A DNA stretch of 64,000 nucleotides, from the NCBI GenBank assembly GCA_034509495.1, contig CM067509.1, positions 8,224,689 through 8,288,688 of the forward strand. The letters run 5' to 3'. Position 1 is the stretch's first letter. The number at the start of each line of letters is the position of its first letter. Both the position numbers and the translations under genes were made by a program. The DNA comes from Acestrorhynchus altus. Lineage: Eukaryota > Chordata > Actinopteri > Characiformes > Acestrorhynchidae. Below are positions 34,966 to 46,160 of this stretch, piece after piece. The notes below the pieces were generated by a model, which saw only the letters and a program-made list of their open reading frames with translations, searched no databases and was not told the origin of the DNA.

Positions 34966-35714
34966 ATAATAATGCATACTAATGTTTTAGGGACAAGATT
35001 GTTTATCTCATAATTATTTATGGGAATTCAAAAAAAGATGTAACATCCCAAAATAACTAGGGAGTGACCACTGACATTAAATTAGAACAAAAAGACCACT
35101 AACATTATCCTACATATTTTTTTTTCTGACTAAATAATTAATAATTTGTAATGAGTTTCCACTGAAAAGATGGTTGTTTCTGTTTTGTGTTTTTCATGCA
35201 ATATCCATGTTTTCTTTTTCTACCTGTCACAGTGAGAGCAGAGGTTATTTGTATGTGTGCACTGAAAGAGTATTTTTAGCTTTAGTTAGCTTTTCTCATA
35301 CAAAAATGCAGTAAGGTCTACCTCTCTTTACACAGAGAATCAATATTAGTCTTCAGCATTTGAAACTCAAAACTAATTCCTAACTGCCTCTTAATTAATC
35401 TAATCACCAGAGACCATAAAAATAGTCAATTATATAGTCAAATTATGCTAATTTGATGTAACATTCATGTGCAAGTGTCAGAAGAGGAGCTAAGATGAGA
35501 AAGCGAGCAGGTATCCAAGCTAGGTTAAAAGCCAACCCAAATCATGGACTTATGCAAAAAAAAAAACACATCTAGGCATTAATCTCTTTTCTCAATATTA
35601 AGTGTTGTATAGATTAAGAATAAACAAAAGAGTTGTTGTTGGGCAGGGCTATATTAAAGTATCTTTTTTTAGTTGTGTGTTACTAAAGAAATTTATCCAC
35701 AAATGGGTGGGTGT

Positions 35715-35717
<3 letters not shown>
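34966..35717. other. intron 2, nothing certain
   Basis: At 35,370-35,470 there is a TAAT-rich, non-repetitive block ('ctcttaattaatctaatc', 'atgctaatttgatg'), possibly regulatory but with weak evidence. Confidence 0.25.

Positions 35718-35768
<51 letters not shown>
35718..35768. repeat. (GA)n microsatellite
   Basis: About 25 units. Confidence 0.98.
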
Positions 35769-35770
<2 letters not shown>

Positions 35771-36667
35771 GTGTGTGTTTGCTGATATGAAATGTCAGGA
35801 TATACAGCCCATTTTATTGATATGGGAGAGTCCGTCACTCAGTCAGAACTGCACATAATTAAATGTCACAGCCTTACAGCCTTCAAAAATCAGGAGAGAG
35901 AATATATGAGGCCTTTAGTTTTGAAGACTGATGTCAGCTCTGGAGAAAACAAGGTAAAGACAAAGCATGGCAAAATAAGCAAAGATTTGATGCCTCAATA
36001 ACCTATCTGCCTTGAGAAAATAAAAAGGTTTGCTACAGCTCACATTTTCTGAGAGTCTCCACAGAGTTGACCTATTTAGCCCAGAAGCAGCTTCAGTAAT
36101 TGCATAAATGGCTCAATGGTTTAGCATTCACAGACACAAAAAATGACCCAGTCCTGAGTTTTATACTTCAACTTAATGCTGTTGATTGAGTCTTTCTTTT
36201 TGTACTGAATGTTTAACCCCTGACATCAAGAAAGTCTAGATGCACACCAATAATTGTTTAATGAAAAGCAAATCATAACAAATAATATAAACTTCTATGC
36301 AAATCAATGTGAATGTTTAGAATTGCTTTTGTTCCTGCTTGATTTTGATTTTACAATCAGTAAAATATTTTGTTTTTGTTATCATCTGTTCTCATCATAG
36401 GTGTTTCTCTCATTCATCAGCTCAACAAGGCTACGGAAGTAAACAGTGAGTGTAGAAAATAAGTGTGCAGCTCAAAATGGTTGTTTAGATTAGACATTAA
36501 ACAGCACCTCAATAAAACTGCCATGTTGATTTTGAGTTACAGATCATGTTTTGGTTTGAATATGGGGTTGCATGAGTGTGTGTATGAGTGTGTTCAAACT
36601 GGCTCCGCTCCATGCAAATCCAATCAAACAGACCCATAAAGACTGCACTACATTTCCATTTTTTACC

Positions 36668-36669
<2 letters not shown>
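35769..36669. other. intron 2, nothing recognised
   Basis: No exon or repeat family identified. Confidence 0.3.
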
Positions 36670-36749
<80 letters not shown>

Positions 36750-36758
36750 GAGAGAGAG
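36670..36758. repeat. (GA)n microsatellite
   Basis: About 90 bp with two interruptions. Confidence 0.97.
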
Positions 36759-37639
36759 TTTTTTTTACTTTTGACAGTCGTTCCTTTCAACTAATATTTC
36801 ATCTTAACCACACCACAACAAAGCAGGTCATCATATACAATAAGATACATGTGAAAGACAAAAGAGCACATAGGAAAAAAAAAACATTTGGCTCAACTGA
36901 ACTCAGACCACAGTTTTTGCAGGGAATGTAATAATAAACAGGAAAAGGATAAGTGTCAGTGAAGTGTTAAAAGATAAAAGAAGTTAAAAGATAAAGATGG
37001 TGCAATTTACCTGAACCCATTTGAATAATGGGCCATGGCCATGAAAGCTTATTTGTCTGTATTTTTTTGTTTGTTTGTTTGTTTTTTCAAGAAAGAGAAA
37101 ACACAAAGCAGTGCAGCATGGTCTTTCTAAGTCAATTTTGTTTTTTTCAGTCAAGCTTTCTATTTGTGCAAGAGAAAAATGTTGAGTGAGTGTATTTGTG
37201 TTCATAAATCAAGTATGATTCCTTTCCTGTGTTAGACAGTTCGAGAGACACAAAAAGAGATGGGGGGGGGGGGTAATTGTTGGTAAATGATTATTGTGGG
37301 TGCCTGTCGCCTGTCTGACCGCATGTGTCAATGTAATAATCAGGCCATCAGGAATATGTGTGTTATTGCAGTCACAGCTTTCATTTCACAGTAGAGGATC
37401 TGATGTCTGAATTAGAATGCATTTGTGTACTTCCACTTTGTCTTAATATGAATATATGAGGCAAAGTGAGGACATTGCCATGGTAACCCCCCACTGCTGA
37501 AATGCCTGGCTCTCCTCCCTCTTGCTGACCTTTTCTCAACCTCAACCTGACCACTGCTGACCTCTGAGGAGTGATTTTCTCTCCCACAATGCATTCACTG
37601 TTTGTCCCAAATCTTTTCCCATACCTCTCGCCCACTCAC
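36759..37639. other. intron 2, possibly conserved in the right part
   Basis: A G-run lies at 37,261-37,272. The stretch 37,300-37,640 is non-repetitive and of balanced composition, with 'ccatggtaac' and 'cccacaatgc' motifs. It may be a regulatory element associated with the start/donor pair just to its right. Confidence 0.25.
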
Positions 37640-37710
37640 CTCCGTCGCCATGGTGGCAGAAATCTGAGGAGACTTGTTGGGCAAGCAGGTGGCTACATCA
37701 ACCAATGAGA
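37640..37710 (-). other. Kozak ATG plus consensus splice donor in il1rapl intron 2
   Basis: On the minus strand an optimal start context GCCACCATGG (ATG at 37,651-37,649) is followed after four codons (ATG GCG ACG GAG) by a perfect donor GAG|gtgagt at 37,640. An inverted CCAAT box lies about 55 bp upstream. This is the form of a short alternative first coding exon. However, its phase 0 end does not match the phase 1 entry of the Ig1 exon, so it would not yield an il1rapl isoform by direct splicing. Confidence 0.3.
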
Positions 37711-38071
37711 AAGAAGAGTCCTTTTTTTCTTTTTTTTCTTGTACACATTTGAAGTGGAAAATAGAAAAAAATAACTCTCAGTTGAAAGAGAAGAGAGAAA
37801 AGGGGGACTGTCCCCTTGTGTGTTGTGTTTGGGGTCTTTCATTGCCAGAGGAAAGCGAGAGGGTCTAGGGTCAGAGTGACGTGAGGGGAAGCAAAAAGAA
37901 AGGGACCTGAGAGACAGAGCTGGAAGAAGCAAGAAAATAAAAGAACAAATCCCAAGGCCAAACCACCAGTTAATCCATCATTAGCATTTGGAAAATCTAA
38001 GGACAGCAAGCATTGGTGCGCAACTGAGAGACTAAAGAAGAGTTAATGACATGGGATGGGCATATACAATG

Positions 38072-38077
38072 TGTGTG

Positions 38078-38163
<86 letters not shown>

Positions 38164-38182
38164 GGGGGGCGGGGGGGGGGGC
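38072..38182. repeat. (GT)n followed by G-run
   Basis: About 45 GT units to 38,162, then an interrupted G-rich stretch (38,163-38,182) with quadruplex potential. Confidence 0.95.
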
Positions 38183-38799
38183 TTGGTGCAGTAGAGTCTG
38201 TATTTAACTGCAGTTTCTATCATTTACTTTATAACACTTATGCATTGGTGCTTTGGAGCACACGTCTTCCATCAACAAAAACCCAGCCTTAAGGCCTGCA
38301 GACATTTCTCTGTGCCTGACTGAAACACAGTCACAGTTTACCTCAGTGGCCTCTCTCCATCTACTCTCTCAGAGTAAATGCAGTACCATGTAAAAGTCAC
38401 CTTTGTTTAAAACTATTTAATTGTTTACCAAAAGCATCATAGTATTAAGATTATCTTAACTCTTCTCCCTGTTGTCTGGAATATATTTGCATGCCTTTGG
38501 AAAAACCAGACCTAGGCAATTAGTGTGTTTGTGAATATGTTAGAATAGGCTGAAACAAAGATTAATGCAGTAAAACATGACAAGAATTGATTTATTTGTA
38601 AAAAGGTAATTGAAACTTTATGAACTAATAAGAATTAGAAAGGTCTGGTCCCAAACTTCTGCTGCTTTCTTTTCAAATTCATAAACCTGAACTCTTTCAT
38701 TGCCATTAGGTGACTTCAATCACATTTCATTCTCCTCCACACTTCCAAAGTTCCACTAGAATGTTAACTGTGCAACCAGGGAGAACAAAGGTGGAAAGG
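38183..38799. other. intron 2, nothing recognised
   Basis: No exon or repeat family identified. Confidence 0.3.
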
Positions 38800-39700
38800 A
38801 TGCATACAGCTGTGCTACCACCATTGCGATGAACATAATCTGGCCCTACTTACACCCACATACCGAGCAGTAGTCTTAAGGCAACTGGTGACCAAGAAAA
38901 CTATCAGGAGATGATCACCAGAGGCAGAGGAGGCTGGGGGTATTGTGTGAATCACTGACTACATCAACTTCTCCATAGATGCTATTGTCCAGTCAAGCGG
39001 GAGCATTGTTTTCTCAAGGAGCTGTTAAACAAAAAGAAACAGGTCTTCAGACTTAAAGACAAAGTTCTACTAAGGTTTGTGCAGAATGAGCTGGAGGTGA
39101 GACTAAGGCAGAATAAGGAGGCCTACAGCAGGAAGCTGGAGGCAAAACCTCAGAACAACAGTGCAAAGGAGGTTTGGGCTGGCATGAGGAAAATAACTGG
39201 CATCAATGCTAAACCACAAGCTGTGGGGACAATTTGAAAACTGCCAATGAGTTGAATGTGTTTTTTAACAGGTTCAGAACATCATCCTTAAAAACTCCCA
39301 CACACCATCAGACTATACAACTCATCTCTGGGGGGAGGAGTGGTAACAGGAGGACAGAGGATGGGAATGAGTAGTAACCAGTAACCAATAACCTGCAACC
39401 TGCAACCTGACAACCACAACACAACAAACAAAGTTTAAAAGTGCAATAATAATGTGCAATACCCACCTCCTACAGGACTCTTTCTTCATGCATCTATCTA
39501 TCTATACTGTAAATTGTAATATAGTCTCTATATTATATATTCTTTTTATTTCTATAGACTTTCTTTACTAAATTATTATCTTCAACTATCTATCCTTGAT
39601 GTACTTCTAGTGATGCTGCTGCTGGAACCTTAATTTCCCTGAAGGAACCCTCCCAAAGCATCAATAAAGTTCTGTCTAATCTAATTTAATCTAAACATCA
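38800..39700 (+). mobile_element. non-LTR retrotransposon, internally deleted
   Basis: Plus-strand frames include 'CITDYINFSIDAIVQSS', then 'LLNKKKQVFRLKDKVLL' and 'LRQNKEAYSRKLEAKPQNNSAKEVWAGMRKITG'. These match the region between endonuclease and RT in a common fish LINE. The copy then jumps to the C-terminal 'PHTIRLYNSSL' block (39,300) and a 3' UTR ending 'atcaataaagttctgtctaat' with a TCTAA-type tail. The entire RT domain is missing. Confidence 0.8.
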
Positions 39701-39849
39701 TCACCCACCCCCAACCCTACCTCCAGTGGCAGTAGCCTTACTTCCCTACCACCACTGCTGCCTCCACACTCCTATTCACATCCCTTCCCCCACAGCCATT
39801 CTTCAAATACCTTCACCCATAACAACCAACCACTTTAGAAGACAGCTGG

Positions 39850-40300
39850 AGAAACTGAGCAAGAAAAATTCTGATAGAAGGTGGAGATAAGTGTGTGTGT
39901 CTGTGGTCTGCTGAGAGCAGTGCTGGTTGTACAGTCTAACAGCAGCAGGAAGGACGGACATGCAATACTGCTCCTTCACAAACTTTGGGTGAAGCAGGCT
40001 GTCACTGAAGGAGGTGCCCAGAGACTCATGCATGGGGTGAGAGTCATTCTCGAGCATGGATGCCAGCATCCTTCTGTCTTCCACCACATGCACTGGGTCT
40101 TCCCAGGACAGAAGCAGCCTTCTTTATGAGTTTGTTCAGTCTCTTCCTGTCTGCCTTCAAAATACTGCTGCCCCAGCAGACCACACAGTTTGGTGTTCAT
40201 GTGAATAACAAGGTACTTGTAAGACTCTACTCTCTCAATGTCCATTCCATGGATGTTCATTGGTTGTAGGGTGTGTCTGCAAATGCAGAAATCCATCACC
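39850..40300 (-). mobile_element. non-LTR retrotransposon C-terminal fragment
   Basis: On the minus strand the text reads MNIHGMDIERVESYKYLVIHMNTKL, LGQQYFEGRQEETEQ, DRRMLASMLENDSHPMHESL and CMSVLPAAVRLYN, over two frames. It is the same C-terminal module as at 15,095-15,530. It sits head-on to the plus-strand element on its left. Confidence 0.8.
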
Positions 40301-40429
40301 AGTTATTTGGTCTTTATTATTAGTAGTATTATTGATATGTAATGAATCTCCTCATTTCCAATCTAAGGTTTATCTAAAGTTGCTTTACTACTACTAGTTA
40401 TTATGATAATTCCGGTGGTAGTTATGGTG

Positions 40430-40680
40430 TAAGGTGGTCACTGTGATACAACAGATGGTTCCTAAGATGGTTGCTAATGTGTTTCTGGTAATTTATATTG
40501 TTATTGTGGTATTTTGGATGGTTGCTAAGATTATATGATATGGTATAATGTTGCTAAGGTTTTCAATGGTAATTATTACAGTAGTTGCTATGTCACTTTA
40601 GGTGTTTGCTATTGAGTTCCTCGTTAGTTGCTATGGCAACTGCTATGTTTTGTCAAGGTGTTGCCAAGAGCTTGCTGGAT
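40430..40680. repeat. diverged GTTGCTA-type tandem repeat
   Basis: The core 'ggttgcta' or 'gttgctatg' recurs about ten times at irregular spacing ('gatggttgctaatg', 'atgttgctaagg', 'agttgctatggc'). Confidence 0.7.
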
Positions 40681-40760
40681 ATTAAAACTGTATTTATGTT
40701 GTTGTGAAATAACAAGGTGCACCACATTCATTCCTGTGAGCAAACATTTTGTAATTATGC

Positions 40761-41052
40761 ATAAACTGTATTTCAAATCAGAAAGCTGTACAATCATACA
40801 ATGGATTAAATAATCTAGAGATGGAACCAAGGCAACAACCATCTATAACAAAAAGGAGTTAGCTTGAACAATAGATTGTAATATTAATGCAATATTACAT
40901 TTCTTTGCAACTTAAGTTCTTAAGCCTAAGTAATGTAACACACACACACTAACTCATTTTTGTTATAGATGGTTGTTGCCTTGGTTCCATATCCAGATTA
41001 TTTAATCCCATTGTATGATTGTACAGCTTTCTGATTTGAAATACAGTTTATA
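40761..41052. repeat. long inverted repeat (hairpin), 104-bp arms
   Basis: The left arm 40,761-40,862 and right arm 40,949-41,052 are reverse complements with about four differences by eye. An 86-bp AT-rich spacer separates them. Neither arm has coding capacity or terminal motifs of a known transposon. Confidence 0.93.
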
Positions 41053-41159
41053 CTGTATATGTAGTGTAAGTGAGGTTTGAGAGCAATTCTTCTTCTTTGA
41101 GAAGTGCCTGAGCTTCATTCCATCACTTAAATCTCTAAATAGAGGTTGCCATGCACTCC

Positions 41160-41285
41160 GCATCCACTTCCACACAACCTGCCATGAAAGAACCAATCAG
41201 AGCATGACTTTCTATCCACTTATCACAAAAAGCACCAATCAGAGCATGACCCTGACCAATCTGCACAATAAAGTCTTTGAAGACC
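41160..41285. promoter_or_regulatory. cluster of three CCAAT boxes
   Basis: 'ccaatcagagcatgac' occurs twice (about 41,191 and 41,235), and a third CCAAT ('accaatctgcac') at about 41,256, followed by 'aataaag'. The 16-bp exact repeat suggests a local duplication. No downstream exon is seen. Confidence 0.25.
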
Positions 41286-41341
41286 TGTCAGAGGAATTCT
41301 TGATGTTCTGAGAGTTTATGTATATGCAAGGGGTGTGAATG

Positions 41342-41343
<2 letters not shown>

Positions 41344-41406
<63 letters not shown>
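41344..41406. repeat. (CA)n microsatellite
   Basis: About 31 units. Confidence 0.98.
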
Positions 41407-41407
<1 letters not shown>

Positions 41408-41888
41408 ACAGAGTATCTAAGCTGTATCTGAGCAAACATTACTTGATATTTCTTGTATTTTGTTTAAAGTTCCTTCATTAAACAAAACCTTACATAACCT
41501 TAAAGAAATACTCCAGCAGTTTTCTACAAAATATTAACTTGCTAAATTTGTAAGGTAATCTACATATGAATGGTCAGTCATTGCAGACCATAATTTAAAC
41601 TTTTTACTGGAACCATGTTTATAATAATAGCCAGTGGGCAGGTTCTGAAGGAACTGCCCATGCATAATATATGTGGGTCAGAAGGTCTATTATAATCAAC
41701 CATTTGCTGCAAGTACACAAAAGTAAGTGGTCAAGGGAAGTATTTTTTTAATCTCAGAAGCACAAAACTAACTTGGAGTTCTAAGAACACTAAATGTTAA
41801 AATAAAAATAGCTTTTCTTGGCATTGCAAGTTGGCCCTGCATTTAATAGATTTTCTTACAAAGTCCTGAAAGTGTATACAAAACCAAC
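41407..41888. other. intron 2, nothing recognised
   Basis: No identifiable feature. Confidence 0.3.
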
Positions 41889-42192
<304 letters not shown>

Positions 42193-42944
42193 TGGTGAGT
42201 GGATGAGAAGGAAAAGGAGCATGAAATGAGTGCCAAGGCCACCATGTACTCCAGATAATGAGGTGCAGGAAGATGCTGAGAGATGAGAAGCACAGTTTGC
42301 TCTTTCACATGAAAAAATAGCATTTTACATCAAAACCTCAATCTGTGAATGCCTTTCACATACAGAGGACATTTTGTTAGTTTGGAGAGGTATGCAAATT
42401 GCTCAGGTAAATCAGAATTTACAGTAAATTGCCAGTTTATCTTGTGTATCTATTTTACCTACAATGATATCAATGAACAATTTCATCAGATGCACTTATT
42501 TAATAGGTGCACTTTGTAGGTTTACAATTACTAATTGCAGCAAAATGGTACCAAAAGCCATCCACTAATGAGGAACTATTTAGGTGTAAGATCACAGGAT
42601 TTTACAGTTACAGACAACAGTCTGTACACCAAGAACCTGGACCTACCCCATAGGAACAAAAGTATTTTCTCATTCATTGTTTCCTTTATTCTGCTTGTTG
42701 AAGTAACTGCTTCTACTGTCCAAGGAAGGTTTTCTACAAGATGTTGAAGGACTGCTGTGAGGATTTGATTGCATTCTGCAGTATATTAGTGAGCTAAGCA
42801 GTTTGGATTATCCCCACCCTACCTCAAGTGCAAGTCCCCAACCTTAACTAGCTGACACAACATAAATATATCCCATGCACTTTAACACACATATGTTTCC
42901 ACATTAGCACAAACACAGACCCCACCCTATAAAATAATAATACA
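42193..42944. other. intron 2, nothing recognised
   Basis: No identifiable exon or repeat family. Confidence 0.3.
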
Positions 42945-43850
42945 TACTTACACAGTGGCAAGCAAAATTTGCAATGAAGAAAAAATAATGTTACTATGAA
43001 CAACAATAATTCAACTAAGTAAGTTGAACATTTTGTGTGATAGGCCAACAGAAGGTAGCATGTAATTGTGATTTGAAAAGAAAATGATACATGTTTTTCA
43101 AAATTATATACAAATTAATATCTGGAAAGTGTATTGTGTATTTGTATTCAGCCCCTCTGAGTCAATACTTTGTAGGACCACCTTTCACTGCAGTTATAGC
43201 TATAAGTCTTCTGGGGTGTGTCTCTACCAGCTTTGCACATCTAGAGACTGAATTTTTTGCCCAATTGTCTTTGCAAAATAGGTCAAGCTCAGTCACATTG
43301 AATGGAGAGCGTCTCACCCTGGATTTAGGTCTGGACTTTGACTGGGCCATCATAACACATAGCTCCATCCATTTTCCCATCAGCACTGGCCAGTTTCCCC
43401 ACACATGATGCTGCCACCACGTTTCACACTGGGGATGGTGTGTTAGGGGTGGTGTGCAGTGTTAGTTTTCCACCACACATAGTGGTTTGCATTTAGGCCT
43501 AAAAGCTCAACTTTGGTCGTATCTGACTCAAGCACCGTCCTCCACAACTTCGCTGTGTCCCCTACATGGCCTGTGGCAAACTGTAAACAGGACTCCTTAT
43601 GGTTTACGTTCAAAAATGGCTTTCTCCTGCCACTCTTCCATAAATGCCAGATTTGACTACATGATTAATTGTTATCCTCCGGACAGATTCTCCCATCTGA
43701 GCTGTGAATCTAACAGCTCCTCCAAAGTGACCATGGGTCTCTTGCTGCTTCTCTAACTAGTACTCTCTTTGCATGTGCTATCAGTTTAGGTGGATGGCCA
43801 TGTTGTGGTAGATTTTCAGTTGTACCATTCTCCTTCCGTTTTCGGATATT
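42945..43850 (-). mobile_element. Tc1-like transposon family C, internally deleted
   Basis: It starts with the terminal text 'cagtggcaagcaaaat' and continues to 'gtattcagcccctctgag'. Antisense transposase phrases follow ('tctagagactgaattttttgccc', 'ggactttgactgggccat', 'catgatgctgccaccacg', 'gtggcaaactgtaaac', 'gattctcccatctgagctgtg'). The interval encoding the middle of the protein is missing after 'gggccat'. Its left end is found again flanking the RTE insertion at 46-47 kb. Confidence 0.8.
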
Positions 43851-44564
43851 TTAGAACATAGCCCTGGTTTATACTTCTTCACAACATTATCCCTGAATGG
43901 TGTGTTTCTTGGTTTTCATGTTTGATCACTAATGTTTTCTTACAAAACTCTGAGGCCTTATTAAGAATAAATTACACACTGGTGGACTGTGTGGATTTTA
44001 GTCAGGCGCAGGTTTTGATTCATATTTTTAGCAATCCTATCAGCTTCTTCTTGGTCTTACAGACCTTATCTTGACCACCACTGTTCCTGTTTCTTAATTA
44101 CATTTTGAACTGAGGAAATGGGAACCTTAAAAAACTTTGATTTCTTCTTATATCCTTCTGCCGATTTGTGGGCCTCAACTATTTTCATTTACAGAATTTT
44201 GGGCAGCTGCTTTTAAGAATCTATGACTGCTGTTTTTGGGAGATGGTTAGAGGAGTCTGGTATTTATGAACTTTTAAGTTTTGCATAACCTGGACTTTCC
44301 TAATGACTACTATGAACAAGCCACAATCTTAACAGGATAATTAAGGTCTAAAACCTCAATCAAAGCTATCTGAGTGCTCAAATCTCCTAGTGGTCCCATC
44401 ATTTTGTAAAATACTCCTTTCCTTATGTTACTCTAAAATGACATAAAACCAAAACAATATGCTGGTATTGCTTAAAGTGTTGAGAAGTAGGTTTCATCTA
44501 TAATTGTGTGCTTTTTTTGGAGATTTTGCTTAACTGTTCACACAGTCAACACAACTGGTCAAAT

Positions 44565-44565
<1 letters not shown>
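43850..44565 (-). mobile_element. Tc1-like transposon family D, terminal half
   Basis: After about 43,850 the text changes to a different Tc1-type family ('tgaggccttattaagaataa', 'tttcttaattacattttgaactgagg', 'tgaacaagccacaatcttaac', 'agctatctgagtgctcaaatctc', 'gcttaaagtgttgagaag'). Its distal inverted repeat is lost, probably at the adjoining CA repeat. Confidence 0.6.

Positions 44566-44568
<3 letters not shown>

Positions 44569-44636
<68 letters not shown>
44569..44636. repeat. (CA)n microsatellite
   Basis: About 34 units, lying 166 bp downstream of the signal-peptide exon donor on the minus strand. Confidence 0.97.
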
Positions 44637-44638
<2 letters not shown>

Positions 44639-44801
44639 ATGCCATTAAATTAGCATTTAATATTTTAATTATGCTAAGTAAATCTTTTCAAATTCCACAG
44701 CTTTGATCATCATAAATGAAATCTACTGTGTTCATTTATTATGGAGGGTATGCAAAAATTATGACTGGCAGCAGCAGGAGAGAGCAGAAAATAGGGCCTA
44801 C

Positions 44802-44907
44802 CTGAACCTCTCTTAGACACCACCTTTAGAGTAAATGACACAGATAGACCAGTGAGCAGAAGCAGCACAGGAATAAGACCTGTCATCTTCACCTCTTCCA
44901 ACCTGAA
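44802..44907 (-). CDS. il1rapl1: il1rapl signal-peptide exon (first coding exon)
   Basis: This is the first coding exon of an IL-1 receptor accessory protein-like synaptic adhesion receptor. A good acceptor (a pyrimidine tract ending tttctgcag) precedes base 44,907. The first ATG is at 44,886-44,884 with A at -3, so about 21 nt of the exon are 5' UTR and 85 nt are coding. The 28 complete codons give a short polar start, a hydrophobic signal peptide (IPVLLLLTGLSVSF) and then TLKVVSKRGS. That is the mature N-terminus typical of IL1RAPL1 (LKVVTKRGS). The donor TCAG|gtaggc ends the exon in phase 1, which fits the next exon. An upstream in-frame TTG could be mistaken for a start but is not ATG. 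The IL1RAPL1/IL1RAPL2 distinction is not settled by this exon. Confidence 0.88.
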
Positions 44908-44923
44908 CTGCAGAAAGAAAGAT

Positions 44924-44927
<4 letters not shown>

Positions 44928-44974
<47 letters not shown>

Positions 44975-44990
44975 GAGAGAGAGACAGAGT
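44928..44990. repeat. (GA)n, pyrimidine tract upstream of signal-peptide exon
   Basis: On the minus strand this is (CT)n, ending about 20 nt before the acceptor at 44,908. Confidence 0.95.
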
Positions 44991-45289
44991 TATATATCAG
45001 TCAGACAGCATTCCACCAATATGCTGCATAACACTCACAGACAAATCTGCTTTCCTGAAGGGTTTTATGAGAAAGGGGAAGTTTTTAGCTGTGGAGTACA
45101 GGAGGGATCAGACAAGGATGTGCCACTGCTGACCTGTTTTGCACACAAATCTCTTAGACGTGTGTACACTGAAAGTGTGGTGTTTAGAAACTCTGCTGAA
45201 TCACGCTGAGTTCTTGATAATGGAGCTAACCAGGTCACTGAATAGAGAGGACAACATATTCCTCTGTCATTAATTGGTCATTTATGGAG
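44991..45289. other. intron 1, nothing recognised
   Basis: A 62-codon plus-strand frame (45,021-45,209) has no recognisable domain. Confidence 0.3.
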
Positions 45290-45505
45290 AGTGGTCTCAG
45301 AACACACTAAAGGTCCTGAAGTAGGGTGTAACGGAAACTAGCTGAACCATGTTGTTTTTGGGTGGTGATCATCCAACATCCTGACCTCACTAATGCTTTT
45401 GTCTTTGCAATTAACTCCTCACAGCAATGCCTCAAAATCAACTAAAAAGCCTTCCCTGGTCAGCAAAGACAGTTGCTTCAATAAAAGCAGAACACTTTCA
45501 TTTTA
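45290..45505. mobile_element. DNA-transposon/MITE fragment
   Basis: Shares 'gatcatccaacatcctgacctcactaatgc' type text and 'agccttccctggtcagcaaagacagttgct' with 180-300 at the left end of the window. Confidence 0.6.
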
Positions 45506-46009
45506 ACTATATTGAGGAATAACCATGATATAACTAAATAAAAATACATTATAAATTTGTAAAATGAAGATAAAACGTCCACATTTAAAGTTTAAAAAGG
45601 TATTCATGGTGTATGTATATGATATTTTTACTAATATACACTAGCATGTATTTTGAATTCATTTGGAGCTATTAAATACGATGCATTGCATATGATTTGA
45701 CAACATATTATTCAAATAAATGAAGAATATTTTTTTATTTGATGATGAAATTTGATGACACATGTCATAGTGAAATAATTCTCTGACTTCTCTGACTATC
45801 TTGTTTTGTGAGTGCGTATGTTTGTACATTCCTGTTCTTGCATTTGTGTGTCACAGGTCATGTATGAATGAATGTCAAAGGTATGTGTATGAATATTATT
45901 ATGTGCTTGCAAGCATGTGTGTATAGACTTGTGTATATATTTGATATTAGATATATACTCTATATGTTCTCTGTATTGAGACACACCCCATATTCATTGA
46001 AATCAGTTG
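45506..46009. other. intron 1, nothing recognised
   Basis: AT-rich; no identifiable exon. Confidence 0.3.
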
Positions 46010-46125
46010 TATCATTCAGTCCCATTGATGCAGACATTTAAAATCAAGCGCATAGCGGCCTTTACAAACATTTGTGAAAAATCTGTCCATTCTAAAGATC
46101 TGTACTGTAATGTAATAGGATATAT
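46010..46125 (+). mobile_element. Tc1-like fragment
   Basis: 'cattgatgcagacatttaaaatcaagcgc' and 'acaaacatttgtgaaaaa' match the start of a fish Tc1 transposase region. The fragment stops at about 46,125. Confidence 0.45.
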
Positions 46126-46160
46126 AGAGGGGCTGAATACAAATACATGTATCATTTTTC
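46126..46160 (-). mobile_element. left remnant of interrupted Tc1 family C end
   Basis: 'ggggctgaatacaaatac' followed by 'atgtatcatttt' is the reverse complement of 43,095-43,158 with a small deletion. It continues at 47,200 beyond the RTE insertion. Confidence 0.75.

Noticed and set aside
44710..44901. Signal-peptide start five codons upstream (MEEVKMTG...)
   Set aside because: The first codon is TTG, not ATG; the first ATG in good context is at 44,886.
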